Below, in pieces: positions 34,900-43,994 of a DNA stretch of 64,000 nucleotides. Source of the DNA: Dyella_A sp049445995 (GTDB lineage Bacteria; Pseudomonadota; Gammaproteobacteria; Xanthomonadales; Rhodanobacteraceae). The position numbers and the translations under genes are program-made. Position 1 is the first letter of the stretch, and the number at the start of each line of letters is the position of its first letter. The stretch lies in NCBI RefSeq assembly GCF_049445995.1, contig NZ_JBMSDZ010000014.1, positions 1 through 64,000 on the forward strand, given 5' to 3'. The notes below the pieces were generated by a model. That model ran no database searches and was not told the DNA's origin. It saw only the letters and a program-made list of their open reading frames with translations.

Positions 34900-36930
34900 A
34901 TGCGACAGTTTTTCACACGGCCCTTGTTCGGCGGCCTTTCGATTTTGCTCATGGGCATCGGGGTCGCCCATGCGGCCCAACCCATTGCGATCGAGGACCT
35001 TGCCCGCCTACCGGCGCTGCAGTCAGTGAGCATGAGTCCGGACGGCAAGCACCTGGTTGGCCTGATTCCTTCCCCGAAGGACAGGGACGAGGCGGCGCTG
35101 GCGACCTGGGACATGGATGATCTGGCGTCTGGCCCGAAGGTGGTGACGCCTTCCGGCGAGCACATGAAGTTCATCGGCGCCTACGCGCTCAAGGCGGACC
35201 GGGTTCTCGCCATCGCGCGTCAGGAGTGGACCGGCCAGCTCAGCGGCTGCGGCGAAGGCAAGGTCGTCGGGGCAACCAAGACCTTCGTCACCAAGACCTA
35301 CCTGACGGGGGCCGACCAGAAAAAGTTCCAGGAGGCGTTCGAACAGAAGACGCGCCGCATGGGCGTGAGCCGTAACACCGAGATTTGCCTCGAGCTGGCC
35401 GGAACGGCGGCGCTGGTGGACATGCTGCCACTGGATCCGGACAAGGTAATCATCCGGCGCCTGAGTGGCCTCAGCGCGATGTCCAATTACTACCTCTACA
35501 ACCTTAAGGACGGCAGCACCGATCTGCTGTTCATCGGCAGCACGCGCACCACGCCTGTGCTGTTCGACTCGCGCAACGGCAAGGTGCTGGTGAAGTCGGA
35601 AATCGACCCGGTCGGCGGCGATTACGAGCAGCGGCTGCTGATCCTCAATCCGCGCACCGGCGCGTTCGAGGTGCAGGATCCGCTCACCACCAAACTGTCG
35701 AACCGCTACGAGGTCAACGTGGTCGGCGTGGACGATGCCACCGGCAAGTACTACGTGCTGACCAACCAGTTTTCCGACAAGGTCCAGGTCCGTCTCTACG
35801 ACGCGGTCACGCATAAGTACGATGCCGAGCCCGCCCTGGCGGACAAGGATTTCTCCATCACCGACCTGATCTTCAGCAGGCGGCCGGAGAACTTCAACCA
35901 GGTCGTCGGCTTTGTGGTGGGCGGCCCACAGCCGCAGACGGTCTACATCGATCCGGTGCTCAAGGGCATCGTGGCTGGCCTGACCCCGGCATTCCCGGGT
36001 CAGCAGGTCGCCATCGAGTCCTACACCAACGATTTCTCCAAGGTTCTTTTCACGACGCAGAATGCGGCGACGCCCAGCGCCTATCACCTGCTGCTCAACA
36101 AGAGTCGGCTGGTCACGCTGGGAAGCACCCGCCCGTGGATCAAGCCGGGCATGACCGGTCAGGAGAGCTGGGTCAGCTACAAGGCCCGCGACGGCATGGA
36201 GATCCCCGCCATCCTCGATCTGCCCGCAGGTTGGAAGAAGGGTGATGCCCCGGCGCCAGCGATCGTGCTGCCGCACGGCGGGCCGTGGGCTCGCGACTAC
36301 ACCGGCTGGGACGAAAGCGGCTGGGTGCCGCTGCTGACCTCGCGCGGTTATGCGGTGATCCGGCCGCAATACCGCGGCACGCAGGGGCTCGGTCGCCAGC
36401 TCTGGCTCGCCGGCGACGCCCAGTGGGGCCTGAAGATGTCGGACGATCTCGATGATGCCGCGGCCTGGCTGGTGTCGCAGGGCATCACCAAAGACGGGCA
36501 GATCGCGATCTTCGGCTATTCCTATGGCGGGTTTGCCGCCGTGGCGGCGACCGTGCGCTCGCCGTCGCCGTTCAAGTGCGCGATCGCCGGTGCCCCCGTG
36601 GCCGATCTGGGTCGACTGAACACGTCGTGGAGCGACAACCGGCTGCAGCGCATCCTGCAGGGCGTGACCGTCAAGGGCATGGATCCGATGGCCAACGCGG
36701 ACAAGGCGCACCTGCCGATCCTGCTGTTCGACGGTGACCGCGACGTGCGCACGCCGCCGGCGATCCACGCGCATCCGTTCTACGAGGCTGTGAAGGACAA
36801 GGTCCATGCCAAGTTCGAATGGATCGCCGACATGCCGCACAGCATGCCGTGGTACCCCCGCCAGCAGCGCCAGACGCTGACGCTGATCAACGATTTCCTC
36901 AAGACCGATTGCGGGCTGGCCAGTCAATGA
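34900..36930 (+). CDS. S9-family (prolyl oligopeptidase) serine peptidase, exported
   Basis: A 676-residue protein: signal peptide ending at about VAHAAQP, an N-terminal beta-propeller (about residues 25-400) and a C-terminal alpha/beta-hydrolase domain. The catalytic Ser is in GYSYGGFAAVAA, the Asp in LLFDGDRDVRTPP and the His in ADMPHSMPWY. GGAG 9 nt upstream supports ATG 34900; an ATG at 34885 adds five residues. It probably degrades small peptides in the periplasm, perhaps those entering through the adjacent receptor. Confidence 0.92.
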   Translation: MRQFFTRPLFGGLSILLMGIGVAHAAQPIAIEDLARLPALQSVSMSPDGKHLVGLIPSPKDRDEAALATWDMDDLASGPKVVTPSGEHMKFIGAYALKADRVLAIARQEWTGQLSGCGEGKVVGATKTFVTKTYLTGADQKKFQEAFEQKTRRMGVSRNTEICLELAGTAALVDMLPLDPDKVIIRRLSGLSAMSNYYLYNLKDGSTDLLFIGSTRTTPVLFDSRNGKVLVKSEIDPVGGDYEQRLLILNPRTGAFEVQDPLTTKLSNRYEVNVVGVDDATGKYYVLTNQFSDKVQVRLYDAVTHKYDAEPALADKDFSITDLIFSRRPENFNQVVGFVVGGPQPQTVYIDPVLKGIVAGLTPAFPGQQVAIESYTNDFSKVLFTTQNAATPSAYHLLLNKSRLVTLGSTRPWIKPGMTGQESWVSYKARDGMEIPAILDLPAGWKKGDAPAPAIVLPHGGPWARDYTGWDESGWVPLLTSRGYAVIRPQYRGTQGLGRQLWLAGDAQWGLKMSDDLDDAAAWLVSQGITKDGQIAIFGYSYGGFAAVAATVRSPSPFKCAIAGAPVADLGRLNTSWSDNRLQRILQGVTVKGMDPMANADKAHLPILLFDGDRDVRTPPAIHAHPFYEAVKDKVHAKFEWIADMPHSMPWYPRQQRQTLTLINDFLKTDCGLASQ

Positions 36931-36945
36931 CGGCCTGACGCGCGA

Positions 36946-36981
36946 GGGGCGGCCCGATGGGCCGCCCCGCCGCCGCCTTTT
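36946..36981 (+). terminator. Intrinsic terminator after the S9 peptidase
   Basis: The stem GGGGCGGCCC / GGGCCGCCCC (36946-36968, about 3-nt loop) is followed after GCCGCCGCC by TTTT, 15 bp after the peptidase stop. The T-run is short and offset, but the stem is strong. Confidence 0.7.
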
Positions 36982-37040
36982 CTAAACAGGGTCCGCTGCT
37001 GAGCGGAGATGCCGAATCGACCCGGGGGGTGGCTGGGGGT

Positions 37041-39035
37041 TCAGCCGGCGAGCATCGCGGCGATCTTGGCCATGTGCGATTCGGCGGTCACGCGCACGGC
37101 CTCCTGGTCCGCCTCCGGGTCCTTGCCCTGCCAGTGCAGGTCGTCCTGCGGCAGCTCGTGCAGGAAGCGGCTGGGCTGGTTGTTGTGGACGTCGCCGTAG
37201 CGCCTGGTTCTGGCCGACCACGACAGCGTGAGCACTTCCCGGGCGCGGGTGATGCCCACGTACATCAGGCGCCGCTCCTCGTCGATGCGGCCCTCGTCGA
37301 TGGCGCTCTCGTGCGGCAGCGTGCCGTCCTCGCAGCCGACGATGAAGACGAAGCGGAACTCTAGCCCCTTGGCCGCGTGCAGGGTCATCATGCGCACCGC
37401 GTTGCCGGGATCGTCGCGGTCGGCGTGGCTGAGCAGGGCCAGCTGCGAGGCGAGATCGCCGGCGCTGTTGCCGCCCTTCTGCATGGCGCGGAACCAGTCG
37501 GCCAGTTCCTTCAGGTTGCCGAGCTTGCGCTCGCGCACGGTGGCGTCCGGCGTGCTGGCGGCGATCTGCGCGGCATAGTCGGTGCGGCTGAGGATGCGCT
37601 CGACCAGGTCCGCCGCGCTCTCGTGCAGCGAGGCGCTGCGCAGCTCGTCCAGCAACGTGGAGAACGAGGCGAGCGCGGCAGCCGGGCGCGGCGTGAGCTG
37701 GCGCAGCACGCTGTCGCTGCGGGTGGCTTCCAGCAGCGAGCAGTGCCTGGACTGCGCCATCTGGCCGAGTTTTTCCAGCGTGGTGGCACCGATCTCGCGT
37801 TTCGGCACGTTCACCACGCGCAGGAAGGCGGCGTCGTCGCTGGGGTTGGTGAGCAGGCGCAGGTAGCACAGCAGATCCTTCACTTCGGCGCGGTCGAGGA
37901 AGCTCAACGCGCCGGTGAGGTGGTAGGGCACGCGCGCCAGCCGCAGCGCCTTCTCCAGCGGACGCGCCTGGAAGTTGCCGCGATAGAGAATCGCCATGTC
38001 GTGCCAGCGCGCCTTGTGCTTCTCGGCCAGGGTCACCGCGATCGAGGCGATCTTCTCGGCCTCGTGCTCGGCATCCCTGCACTCCAGCACGCGGATCGGC
38101 GCGCCTTCCGGATGCTCGCTCCACAGCTTCTTCTCGTGCGCGTGCGGGTTGTGCGCGATCAGTGCGTTGGCCGCGCGCAGGATGCGCTTGCCGCAGCGGT
38201 AGTTCTGCTCGAGCTTGATCACGCGCAGGTTCGGCCAGTCGCGGCCGAGCTGGTCGAGGTTCTCCGGGTTGGCGCCGCGCCAGGCGTAGATCGACTGGTC
38301 GTCGTCGCCCACGCAGGTGATGTGGCCCTTCGGGCCGGTGAGCGCCTTGAGCAGCCGGTACTGTGCGTCGTTGGTGTCCTGGTACTCGTCCACCAGCAGG
38401 TAGCGCAGGCGCTCGCGCCAGGCATCGCGGCACTCGGCATCGGCTTCCAGGATGCGCAGCGGCAGGCGGATCAGGTCGTCGAAATCGACCGCGTTGAACG
38501 CGGCCAGGCGCTGCTGGTAGAGGTCGTAGATGGTCGCCGCCTCCAGCTCCTTCGGGCTGCGCGCGGCGGCCAGCGCTTCCTCCGGCGAGAGGCCGGCGTT
38601 CTTGGCGCGGCCGAGCAGGTTGCGGATGCCGAACAGCACGTCCGGCTTGGCACCCCGTCCTCCCACAGAGCGGGGCGCCAGCTCCTTGACGATGCCTTCG
38701 CTGTCGTCGGCATCGAGCACCGAGAAGCCGCGGCGCAGTCCGGCGCGCGCGTGCTCGATCTGCAGGAACTTCAGGCCCAGCGCGTGGAAGGTGCACACGG
38801 TCAGCGCGGCGGCATCCTCGCTGGAAACCAGCTTGCCGACGCGCTCGCGCATCTCGCGCGCGGCCTTGTTGGTGAAGGTGATCGCGGCGATCTTGGAGGC
38901 GGCCAGTTTCCGGCGCCGGATCAGGTAGGCGATCTTCTGCGTGATCACCGAGGTCTTGCCCGAGCCGGCGCCGGCAAGCACGAGCAGCGGGCCATCGCAG
39001 TATTCGACGGCGGCCAGTTGTTGCGGGTTGAGCAT
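37041..39035 (-). CDS. rep: ATP-dependent DNA helicase Rep/UvrD family
   Basis: A 664-residue superfamily 1A helicase. Motifs in order: Walker A LAGAGSGKTSVIT, DEYQDTNDAQ (Walker B), GDDDQSIYAWRGA (motif III), LEQNYRCGKRIL (motif IV), TLHAAKGLEFRFVF (motif V) and VGITRAREVLTLSW (motif VI). The start MLNPQQLAAVEYCDGPLLV at 39035 and the length are typical of Rep rather than UvrD. It works in replication restart and removing protein blocks. Confidence 0.92.
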   Translation of the reverse strand: MLNPQQLAAVEYCDGPLLVLAGAGSGKTSVITQKIAYLIRRRKLAASKIAAITFTNKAAREMRERVGKLVSSEDAAALTVCTFHALGLKFLQIEHARAGLRRGFSVLDADDSEGIVKELAPRSVGGRGAKPDVLFGIRNLLGRAKNAGLSPEEALAAARSPKELEAATIYDLYQQRLAAFNAVDFDDLIRLPLRILEADAECRDAWRERLRYLLVDEYQDTNDAQYRLLKALTGPKGHITCVGDDDQSIYAWRGANPENLDQLGRDWPNLRVIKLEQNYRCGKRILRAANALIAHNPHAHEKKLWSEHPEGAPIRVLECRDAEHEAEKIASIAVTLAEKHKARWHDMAILYRGNFQARPLEKALRLARVPYHLTGALSFLDRAEVKDLLCYLRLLTNPSDDAAFLRVVNVPKREIGATTLEKLGQMAQSRHCSLLEATRSDSVLRQLTPRPAAALASFSTLLDELRSASLHESAADLVERILSRTDYAAQIAASTPDATVRERKLGNLKELADWFRAMQKGGNSAGDLASQLALLSHADRDDPGNAVRMMTLHAAKGLEFRFVFIVGCEDGTLPHESAIDEGRIDEERRLMYVGITRAREVLTLSWSARTRRYGDVHNNQPSRFLHELPQDDLHWQGKDPEADQEAVRVTAESHMAKIAAMLAG

Positions 39036-39214
39036 GGGGTTCCGGCGATGCGCGGCGTGGACGGGGATGGTAACGCGGGCGGGCTGGGAGTGAGTAAGCG
39101 CAGGCAACATCCGGCCATGCCCCACCTCTCACTCCTCTTCACTCATTCCTCGTCCCGGCTTCAGCGCGCTACCATGCTCGACCGCCCGTCGAAGCCGCGC
39201 CCGCCCTGCCGCCC

Positions 39215-39841
39215 ATGGCCAAGCTCTATTTCTATTACTCGGCAATGAATGCCGGCAAGACCACCACGCTGCTGCAGAGCGCGTACAACTATCACGAGCG
39301 CGGCATGCGCACGCTGATCCTGGCGCCCGCGCTGGACGACCGCTTCGGCGAGGGCGTGGTGGCCTCGCGGATCGGGCTGAAGGCCAACGCGCGGCGCTTC
39401 GGCGGCGAGGAAAACCTGCTGACCATGGTGGAACGCGAGATCGAGGCGCGCGGGCCGCTGCACTGCGTGTTCGTCGACGAGGCGCAGTTCCTCACCAAGG
39501 CGCAGGTGTGGCAGATCAGCGACGTGGTCGACCGGCTCGACATCCCGGTGCTCGCCTACGGCCTGCGCACCGATTTCCGCGGCGAGCTGTTCGAGGGCAG
39601 CTGCTACCTGCTGGCCTGGGCCGACAAGCTGGAAGAGATCAAGACCATCTGTCACACCGGGCGCAAGGCCACCATGGTCGTGCGCGTGGACGAGCGCGGC
39701 CGCGCCGTGACCGAAGGGCCGCAGGTCGAGATCGGCGGCAACGACCGTTATGTCTCGGTCAGCCGCGCCGAGTTCAAGCACATCACCGAGGGGCGCGGCA
39801 GCATCGAACTGCAGCAGAGCGTGCTGCCGCTGGGCGAATAG
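39215..39841 (+). CDS. tdk: Thymidine kinase
   Basis: A 208-residue type II thymidine kinase of nucleotide salvage. Walker A SAMNAGKTTTLLQ, catalytic region VFVDEAQFL, and the lasso region KTICHTGRKATMVVRVD. The enterobacterial enzyme has a zinc-binding Cys pair in this region (CHCGRKA) and another Cys near the C-terminus; here the positions read CHTGRKA and VSVSRAEF, so the zinc site looks reduced. The upstream 39036-39214 spacer has only short GAGTGAG/CTCACTC repeats. Confidence 0.93.
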   Translation: MAKLYFYYSAMNAGKTTTLLQSAYNYHERGMRTLILAPALDDRFGEGVVASRIGLKANARRFGGEENLLTMVEREIEARGPLHCVFVDEAQFLTKAQVWQISDVVDRLDIPVLAYGLRTDFRGELFEGSCYLLAWADKLEEIKTICHTGRKATMVVRVDERGRAVTEGPQVEIGGNDRYVSVSRAEFKHITEGRGSIELQQSVLPLGE

Positions 39842-39903
39842 CCTTCGCGCGGCGGCCACATCGCCTCTTTCACACTCGCGCATTTTCCGCCCAAGGACTT
39901 CCG

Positions 39904-40671
39904 ATGACCTCGCCGATTCCACTGACCGCCTGGGCGCGTCCGCACTGGCAGCCGAACGACGAGGAAATCGTCCTGCAGTTCTACGTGTTCGGCGATTTCC
40001 CGGCCGTGCGCGTGCCCTCGCAGGATTACGGAAGCCCGGGGCTGCCCGCGGGCATCAGCTCCACCAATCACCACCATCACGCCCTGCGCAGCTGGGATGG
40101 TTATCCGCTGAAGGGCTCGATGGGCAAGCTGTTCAAGGACGAGTCGCCCGAGGCCTACCAGCGCGCGGTCGGTGCGCCGCAGGTACTGGTGGTGCGCGGC
40201 ACCATTCCGGACGCCGCCGACACCGGCTACCTGCGCGACGTGATGGGCGTACTGGCCGGTCTGCTCGACATCGGCGGCGTGGCGATCCTCGATCCGCAGA
40301 TCCTCACCCTGCTCGACGCCGACAGCTGGCGCCGCCGCTATCTGGTGCGCGACGGCGCGCCGATCCGCAGCCACCTGCTGATCCTGCGCGACGGCGAGGC
40401 CGAACCCGGCCGCAACTGGATCCACACCCGCGGCATGCGCAAGTTCGGCCGCCCGGACATCAGCCTGCGCGGCGTGCCGGACGCCCAGGTGAACCTCGCC
40501 GGCAGCCTGTGCGAGCGGCTGATGGAACTCGAAGCCCTGGGCGGCCGCTTCATGGACGGCCAGCCGGTGGAAATCCCCGGCCTGCCCGAAGACCTCACCG
40601 CCCGCCTGGGCGGCGGCCCGGAACATCCGGATTTCCACAACACCTTCGTGGAATTTCGCTGGCCGGTGTGA
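39904..40671 (+). CDS. Conserved hypothetical protein, unassigned
   Basis: 255 residues from ATG 39904, a soluble protein without a signal or membrane segment. Visible features are ISSTNHHHHALRSWDG near residue 52, VLAGLLDIGGVAILDPQILT, and RNWIHTRGMRKFGRPDISLR near residue 180. The HTRGMxxFGxPD motif occurs in small uncharacterised families (possibly DUF4261-like). I do not recognise a function. It lies between tdk and the leader-distal end of the CRISPR array, in opposite orientation to the cas genes. Confidence 0.7.
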   Translation: MTSPIPLTAWARPHWQPNDEEIVLQFYVFGDFPAVRVPSQDYGSPGLPAGISSTNHHHHALRSWDGYPLKGSMGKLFKDESPEAYQRAVGAPQVLVVRGTIPDAADTGYLRDVMGVLAGLLDIGGVAILDPQILTLLDADSWRRRYLVRDGAPIRSHLLILRDGEAEPGRNWIHTRGMRKFGRPDISLRGVPDAQVNLAGSLCERLMELEALGGRFMDGQPVEIPGLPEDLTARLGGGPEHPDFHNTFVEFRWPV

Positions 40672-40700
40672 TTGTTGCGACTCAAATGCCGCAGTACGCA

Positions 40701-43430
40701 GCCTCAATGAGGCCGCAGCTATTCGCTGCGGATTACCGCGGCTCGCTGGACTGAAGAAGGTGCGCGGCGCCGGACTCGAACCGGATCATGGTGGGCAGGC
40801 CCACCAACCGTTCCTCTTGGAAACTACCGCGCGAACAGGAGGCTACCACTGATGGCCGGCGCACGTATCGAGTTCCCTTCAATGAGGCCGCAGCTATTCG
40901 CTGCGGATTACCCAAGACGTACTGGAACGCTTGGCAGTCGGCAAACTGCTTCAATGAGGCCGCAGCTATTCGCTGCGGATTACACGTAGCAGCTGGCAAT
41001 CGGCCACTGGGAGAACGTGCTTCAATGAGGCCGCAGCTATTCGCTGCGGATTACCGGATGAAAAGTCCTACGACGCGTCGGTGCTGGCCGAGCTTCAATG
41101 AGGCCGCAGCTATTCGCTGCGGATTACTCCCAATCGAACGCGATCACTGCGCCCGACTCGCGGCTTCAATGAGGCCGCAGCTATTCGCTGCGGATTACTG
41201 TCCTTCCGCCGAACGTCCTTGCGGTCCTGCCTTGCTTCAATGAGGCCGCAGCTATTCGCTGCGGATTACCGGGAAGAACGGATGGCACGGCGACCGGGCA
41301 ATGTGGCTTCAATGAGGCCGCAGCTATTCGCTGCGGATTACCGCAAGGGCTACGCAGCCTCCGCTGAGGCAGTGCAGCTTCAATGAGGCCGCAGCTATTC
41401 GCTGCGGATTACCGGAAAGGGTCAGCACTGGGGTATCGATTACAGCCGCTTCAATGAGGCCGCAGCTATTCGCTGCGGATTACCGGGCGCGGCGGTGTCG
41501 GCAAGACACACGTCGTCGAGGCTTCAATGAGGCCGCAGCTATTCGCTGCGGATTACGAGCATTGCAGTCGTAAGAGCTAAAGTCCTCATCAAGCTTCAAT
41601 GAGGCCGCAGCTATTCGCTGCGGATTACGCGCAAATCTGGTCACCGGACACGCCGAAGCGTTGGCTTCAATGAGGCCGCAGCTATTCGCTGCGGATTACC
41701 CAGGTGCCTGAGCGCACACCCCACCACGATCCGCCGGCTTCAATGAGGCCGCAGCTATTCGCTGCGGATTACGACCGCCAATTCACCAACTACTGCGACG
41801 TTCGTATTGCTTCAATGAGGCCGCAGCTATTCGCTGCGGATTACCGAGGACATCGGCAAGAAGCCGGTCGAGGCGATCACGCTTCAATGAGGCCGCAGCT
41901 ATTCGCTGCGGATTACCTGCTGGACGTGTACATGGGCGGGCAGGTGCCCTCGGCTTCAATGAGGCCGCAGCTATTCGCTGCGGATTACGGGGCGATGAGC
42001 GAGGTGAGCCGCAGGCCCTGCACGCTTCAATGAGGCCGCAGCTATTCGCTGCGGATTACAGCTCACCACCCGCATCGGCACCACCGGTGCGTTCGCTTCA
42101 ATGAGGCCGCAGCTATTCGCTGCGGATTACCGCGATTCCCTGATACGTGCGGCTCCTATCCATCGCTTCAATGAGGCCGAAGCTATTCGCTGCGGATTAC
42201 GGCACCATGGCCTCGCAGTCACCCACCACTAAGAGGCTTCAATGAGGCCGCAGCTATTCGCTGCGGATTACCCCGGTCAGAAAATCGGATGTCGCGACGT
42301 AGGAGAAGCTTCAATGAGGCCGCAGCTATTCGCTGCGGATTACATCCCTTGAACATCAGGACCACGGCGCGGATAGCCCCGCTTCAATGAGGCCGCAGCT
42401 ATTCGCTGCGGATTACTCGTCATCACCTGCCCGAAGCTGCGAGGTACTGGCTACGCTTCAATGAGGCCGCAGCTATTCGCTGCGGATTACACCTGGCGCC
42501 CCGCGCCCTACCGCCCCGCAGTGCGGGCGCTTCAATGAGGCCGCAGCTATTCGCTGCGGATTACACAGGCCAACGCGTTGATAAGCGAGGGCCGCAAGCG
42601 GCTTCAATGAGGCCGCAGCTATTCGCTGCGGATTACGTGGGTAGCCCGCGGGCGTCACGGCTCGGCATATTGCTTCAATGAGGCCGCAGCTATTCGCTGC
42701 GGATTACTCGAATCGCTGAGTACATGGCGAGCGGCATCGTGCTGCTTCAATGAGGCCGCAGCTATTCGCTGCGGATTACGGTAGGGCGCGGCGACCTGGC
42801 ACGCGTGCGGCAATGCTTCAATGAGGCCGCAGCTATTCGCTGCGGATTACAAACCCCATGCCAGCCATCCCGGCGGAGAAAATCGTGCTTCAATGAGGCC
42901 GCAGCTATTCGCTGCGGATTACATATTCGGAGCATTATTAGCCCCGGCGCTTCGGATATGCTTCAATGAGGCCGCAGCTATTCGCTGCGGATTACGAACC
43001 GGGGATATCCTCTTCTAAAAAAAAAATATTAAGCTTCAATGAGGCCGCAGCTATTCGCTGCGGATTACACCAGTTCTCGCTGAACTTGATCTGCTCGACG
43101 CGATTGCTTCAATGAGGCCGCAGCTATTCGCTGCGGATTACGCCCATCTGGCGTCACAAAAACTGACGTGTATGGGGCTTCAATGAGGCCGCAGCTATTC
43201 GCTGCGGATTACCTCACCACTGCCGTCTATGAGCAGATCAAGGCGCTGGCTTCAATGAGGCCGCAGCTATTCGCTGCGGATTACGACAGTGCTTGGAAGT
43301 CTGCCCAACAGCAGGCGGCTGCTTCAATGAGGCCGCAGCTATTCGCTGCGGATTACTCGGCAAACGCGCGACGCAGATCACCGATCGCGTTGTTGCTTCA
43401 ATGAGGCCGCAGCTATTCGCTGCGGATTAC
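40701..43430 (-). CRISPR. Type I-G CRISPR array, 37 repeats and 36 intervals
   Basis: I counted 37 repeats of 36 bp, each (plus strand) starting GCTTCAATGAGGCC, with 7-bp stem CCGCAGC/GCTGCGG around TATTC, and ending GCGGATTAC. Spacers are 34-38 bp, except the first left interval (40737-40875, 139 bp). Repeats are almost invariant: repeat 1 (40701) has T3 to C, repeat 2 (40876) G1 to C, and repeat 20 (42165) C16 to A, which breaks one stem pair. The degenerate repeats at the left and the cas2-side leader at the right show minus-strand transcription, giving an ATTGAAGC 5' tag on the crRNAs. Confidence 0.99.
40761..40832 (-). ncRNA. tRNA-like cloverleaf RNA inside the leader-distal CRISPR interval
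   Basis: Read on the minus strand, the 72 nt fold as four helices. The acceptor-like stem is GCGCGGU / GCCGCGC (7 pairs, one G-U), followed by ACC but no encoded CCA. A D-arm-like hairpin UUCC-AAGA-GGAA has only a 4-nt loop. A long hairpin UGGUGGGC/GCCCACCA sits in the anticodon-arm position with no 7-nt loop. A canonical-looking T arm reads CCGG-UUCGAGU-CCGG. It has tRNA-like ends and T loop but cannot decode. It could be a decayed tRNA or a structured RNA that recruits tRNA-processing enzymes at the end of the array transcript. Confidence 0.5.
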
Positions 43431-43665
43431 AGCCCTCTTGCAAGTCCTTGTGTGAGGGGCTGTTGTGGCGCGCCATGCGAGCGGTGACGGATGGCGAGGG
43501 CGCAGGGTAGCGGGGCCGTGACGGTATCGGCAAGAAGCGGTGGCAAGGTACTGATTGTCAAAGAGCAAAGCGGTGCGAGCGGTGGCGGGGGTTTGGGGCA
43601 TCACCGGAGCGCTCGCGGCGTGCGGCAAGATGAAGTGGCATCGATTCCAAGGGTAACGACTGCTT
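43431..43665 (-). promoter_or_regulatory. CRISPR leader
   Basis: 235 bp between the last perfect repeat and the cas2 stop. It should contain the array promoter, reading leftwards, and the sequence recognised during spacer integration. I could not fix the -10/-35 boxes. No gene is supported: short open frames here are not conserved-looking. On the minus strand it contains runs such as TTTGACAATCAGTACC near 43545-43562, where TTGACA could be a -35 box. Confidence 0.7.
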
Positions 43666-43956
43666 TCAGACGATGATGGGTTCGCGCGCTACCGGTTCGA
43701 ATTTGTCGCCCAGGCTGACGACGCGTGGTTTGACCTTGTCGGCGGGACCCAGATCGATGATCAGCAGGGCGTCGGTACGGCGCAGGATGATGCCGTCGAG
43801 CAGCTGCAGCATTTCGGCGTGCCGGCGCCGGCTCAACCTGCATTGAAATACGGAGAGTTGCAGCCATTCGCCGAACCCTTTCATGGTCTTGAAGACCCGG
43901 CGCCAGCGTTTGTCGTCGCGGATGTCGTAGGTCACCAGGTACAGATGCTCGTCCAT
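43666..43956 (-). CDS. cas2: CRISPR-associated Cas2
   Basis: A 96-residue ferredoxin-like protein: YLVTYDIRDDKRWRRVFKTM with the conserved Asp after beta-strand 1, and LSVFQCRLSRRRHAEMLQLL typical of Cas2. ATG at 43956; upstream in-frame codons lack a better start. It lies 38 bp after the cas4-cas1 fusion and is the last cas gene before the leader. It forms the integrase complex with Cas1. Confidence 0.97.
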   Translation of the reverse strand: MDEHLYLVTYDIRDDKRWRRVFKTMKGFGEWLQLSVFQCRLSRRRHAEMLQLLDGIILRRTDALLIIDLGPADKVKPRVVSLGDKFEPVAREPIIV

Positions 43957-43994
43957 GGTCGTCTCATGCGTTGCGATGGTATGCGGTCGACAAT

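Noticed and set aside
40761..40832. A normal, decoding tRNA gene
   Set aside because: The T arm and acceptor stem fit, but the D-like loop has only 4 nt with no GG pair and the middle hairpin has no 7-nt anticodon loop; no amino-acid identity can be assigned.
40788..43487. Several open frames of 60-150 codons within the CRISPR array
   Set aside because: Their translations repeat RPQLFAADY or NEAAAIRCG every 72 bp, which is the repeat sequence in different frames; they are not genes.
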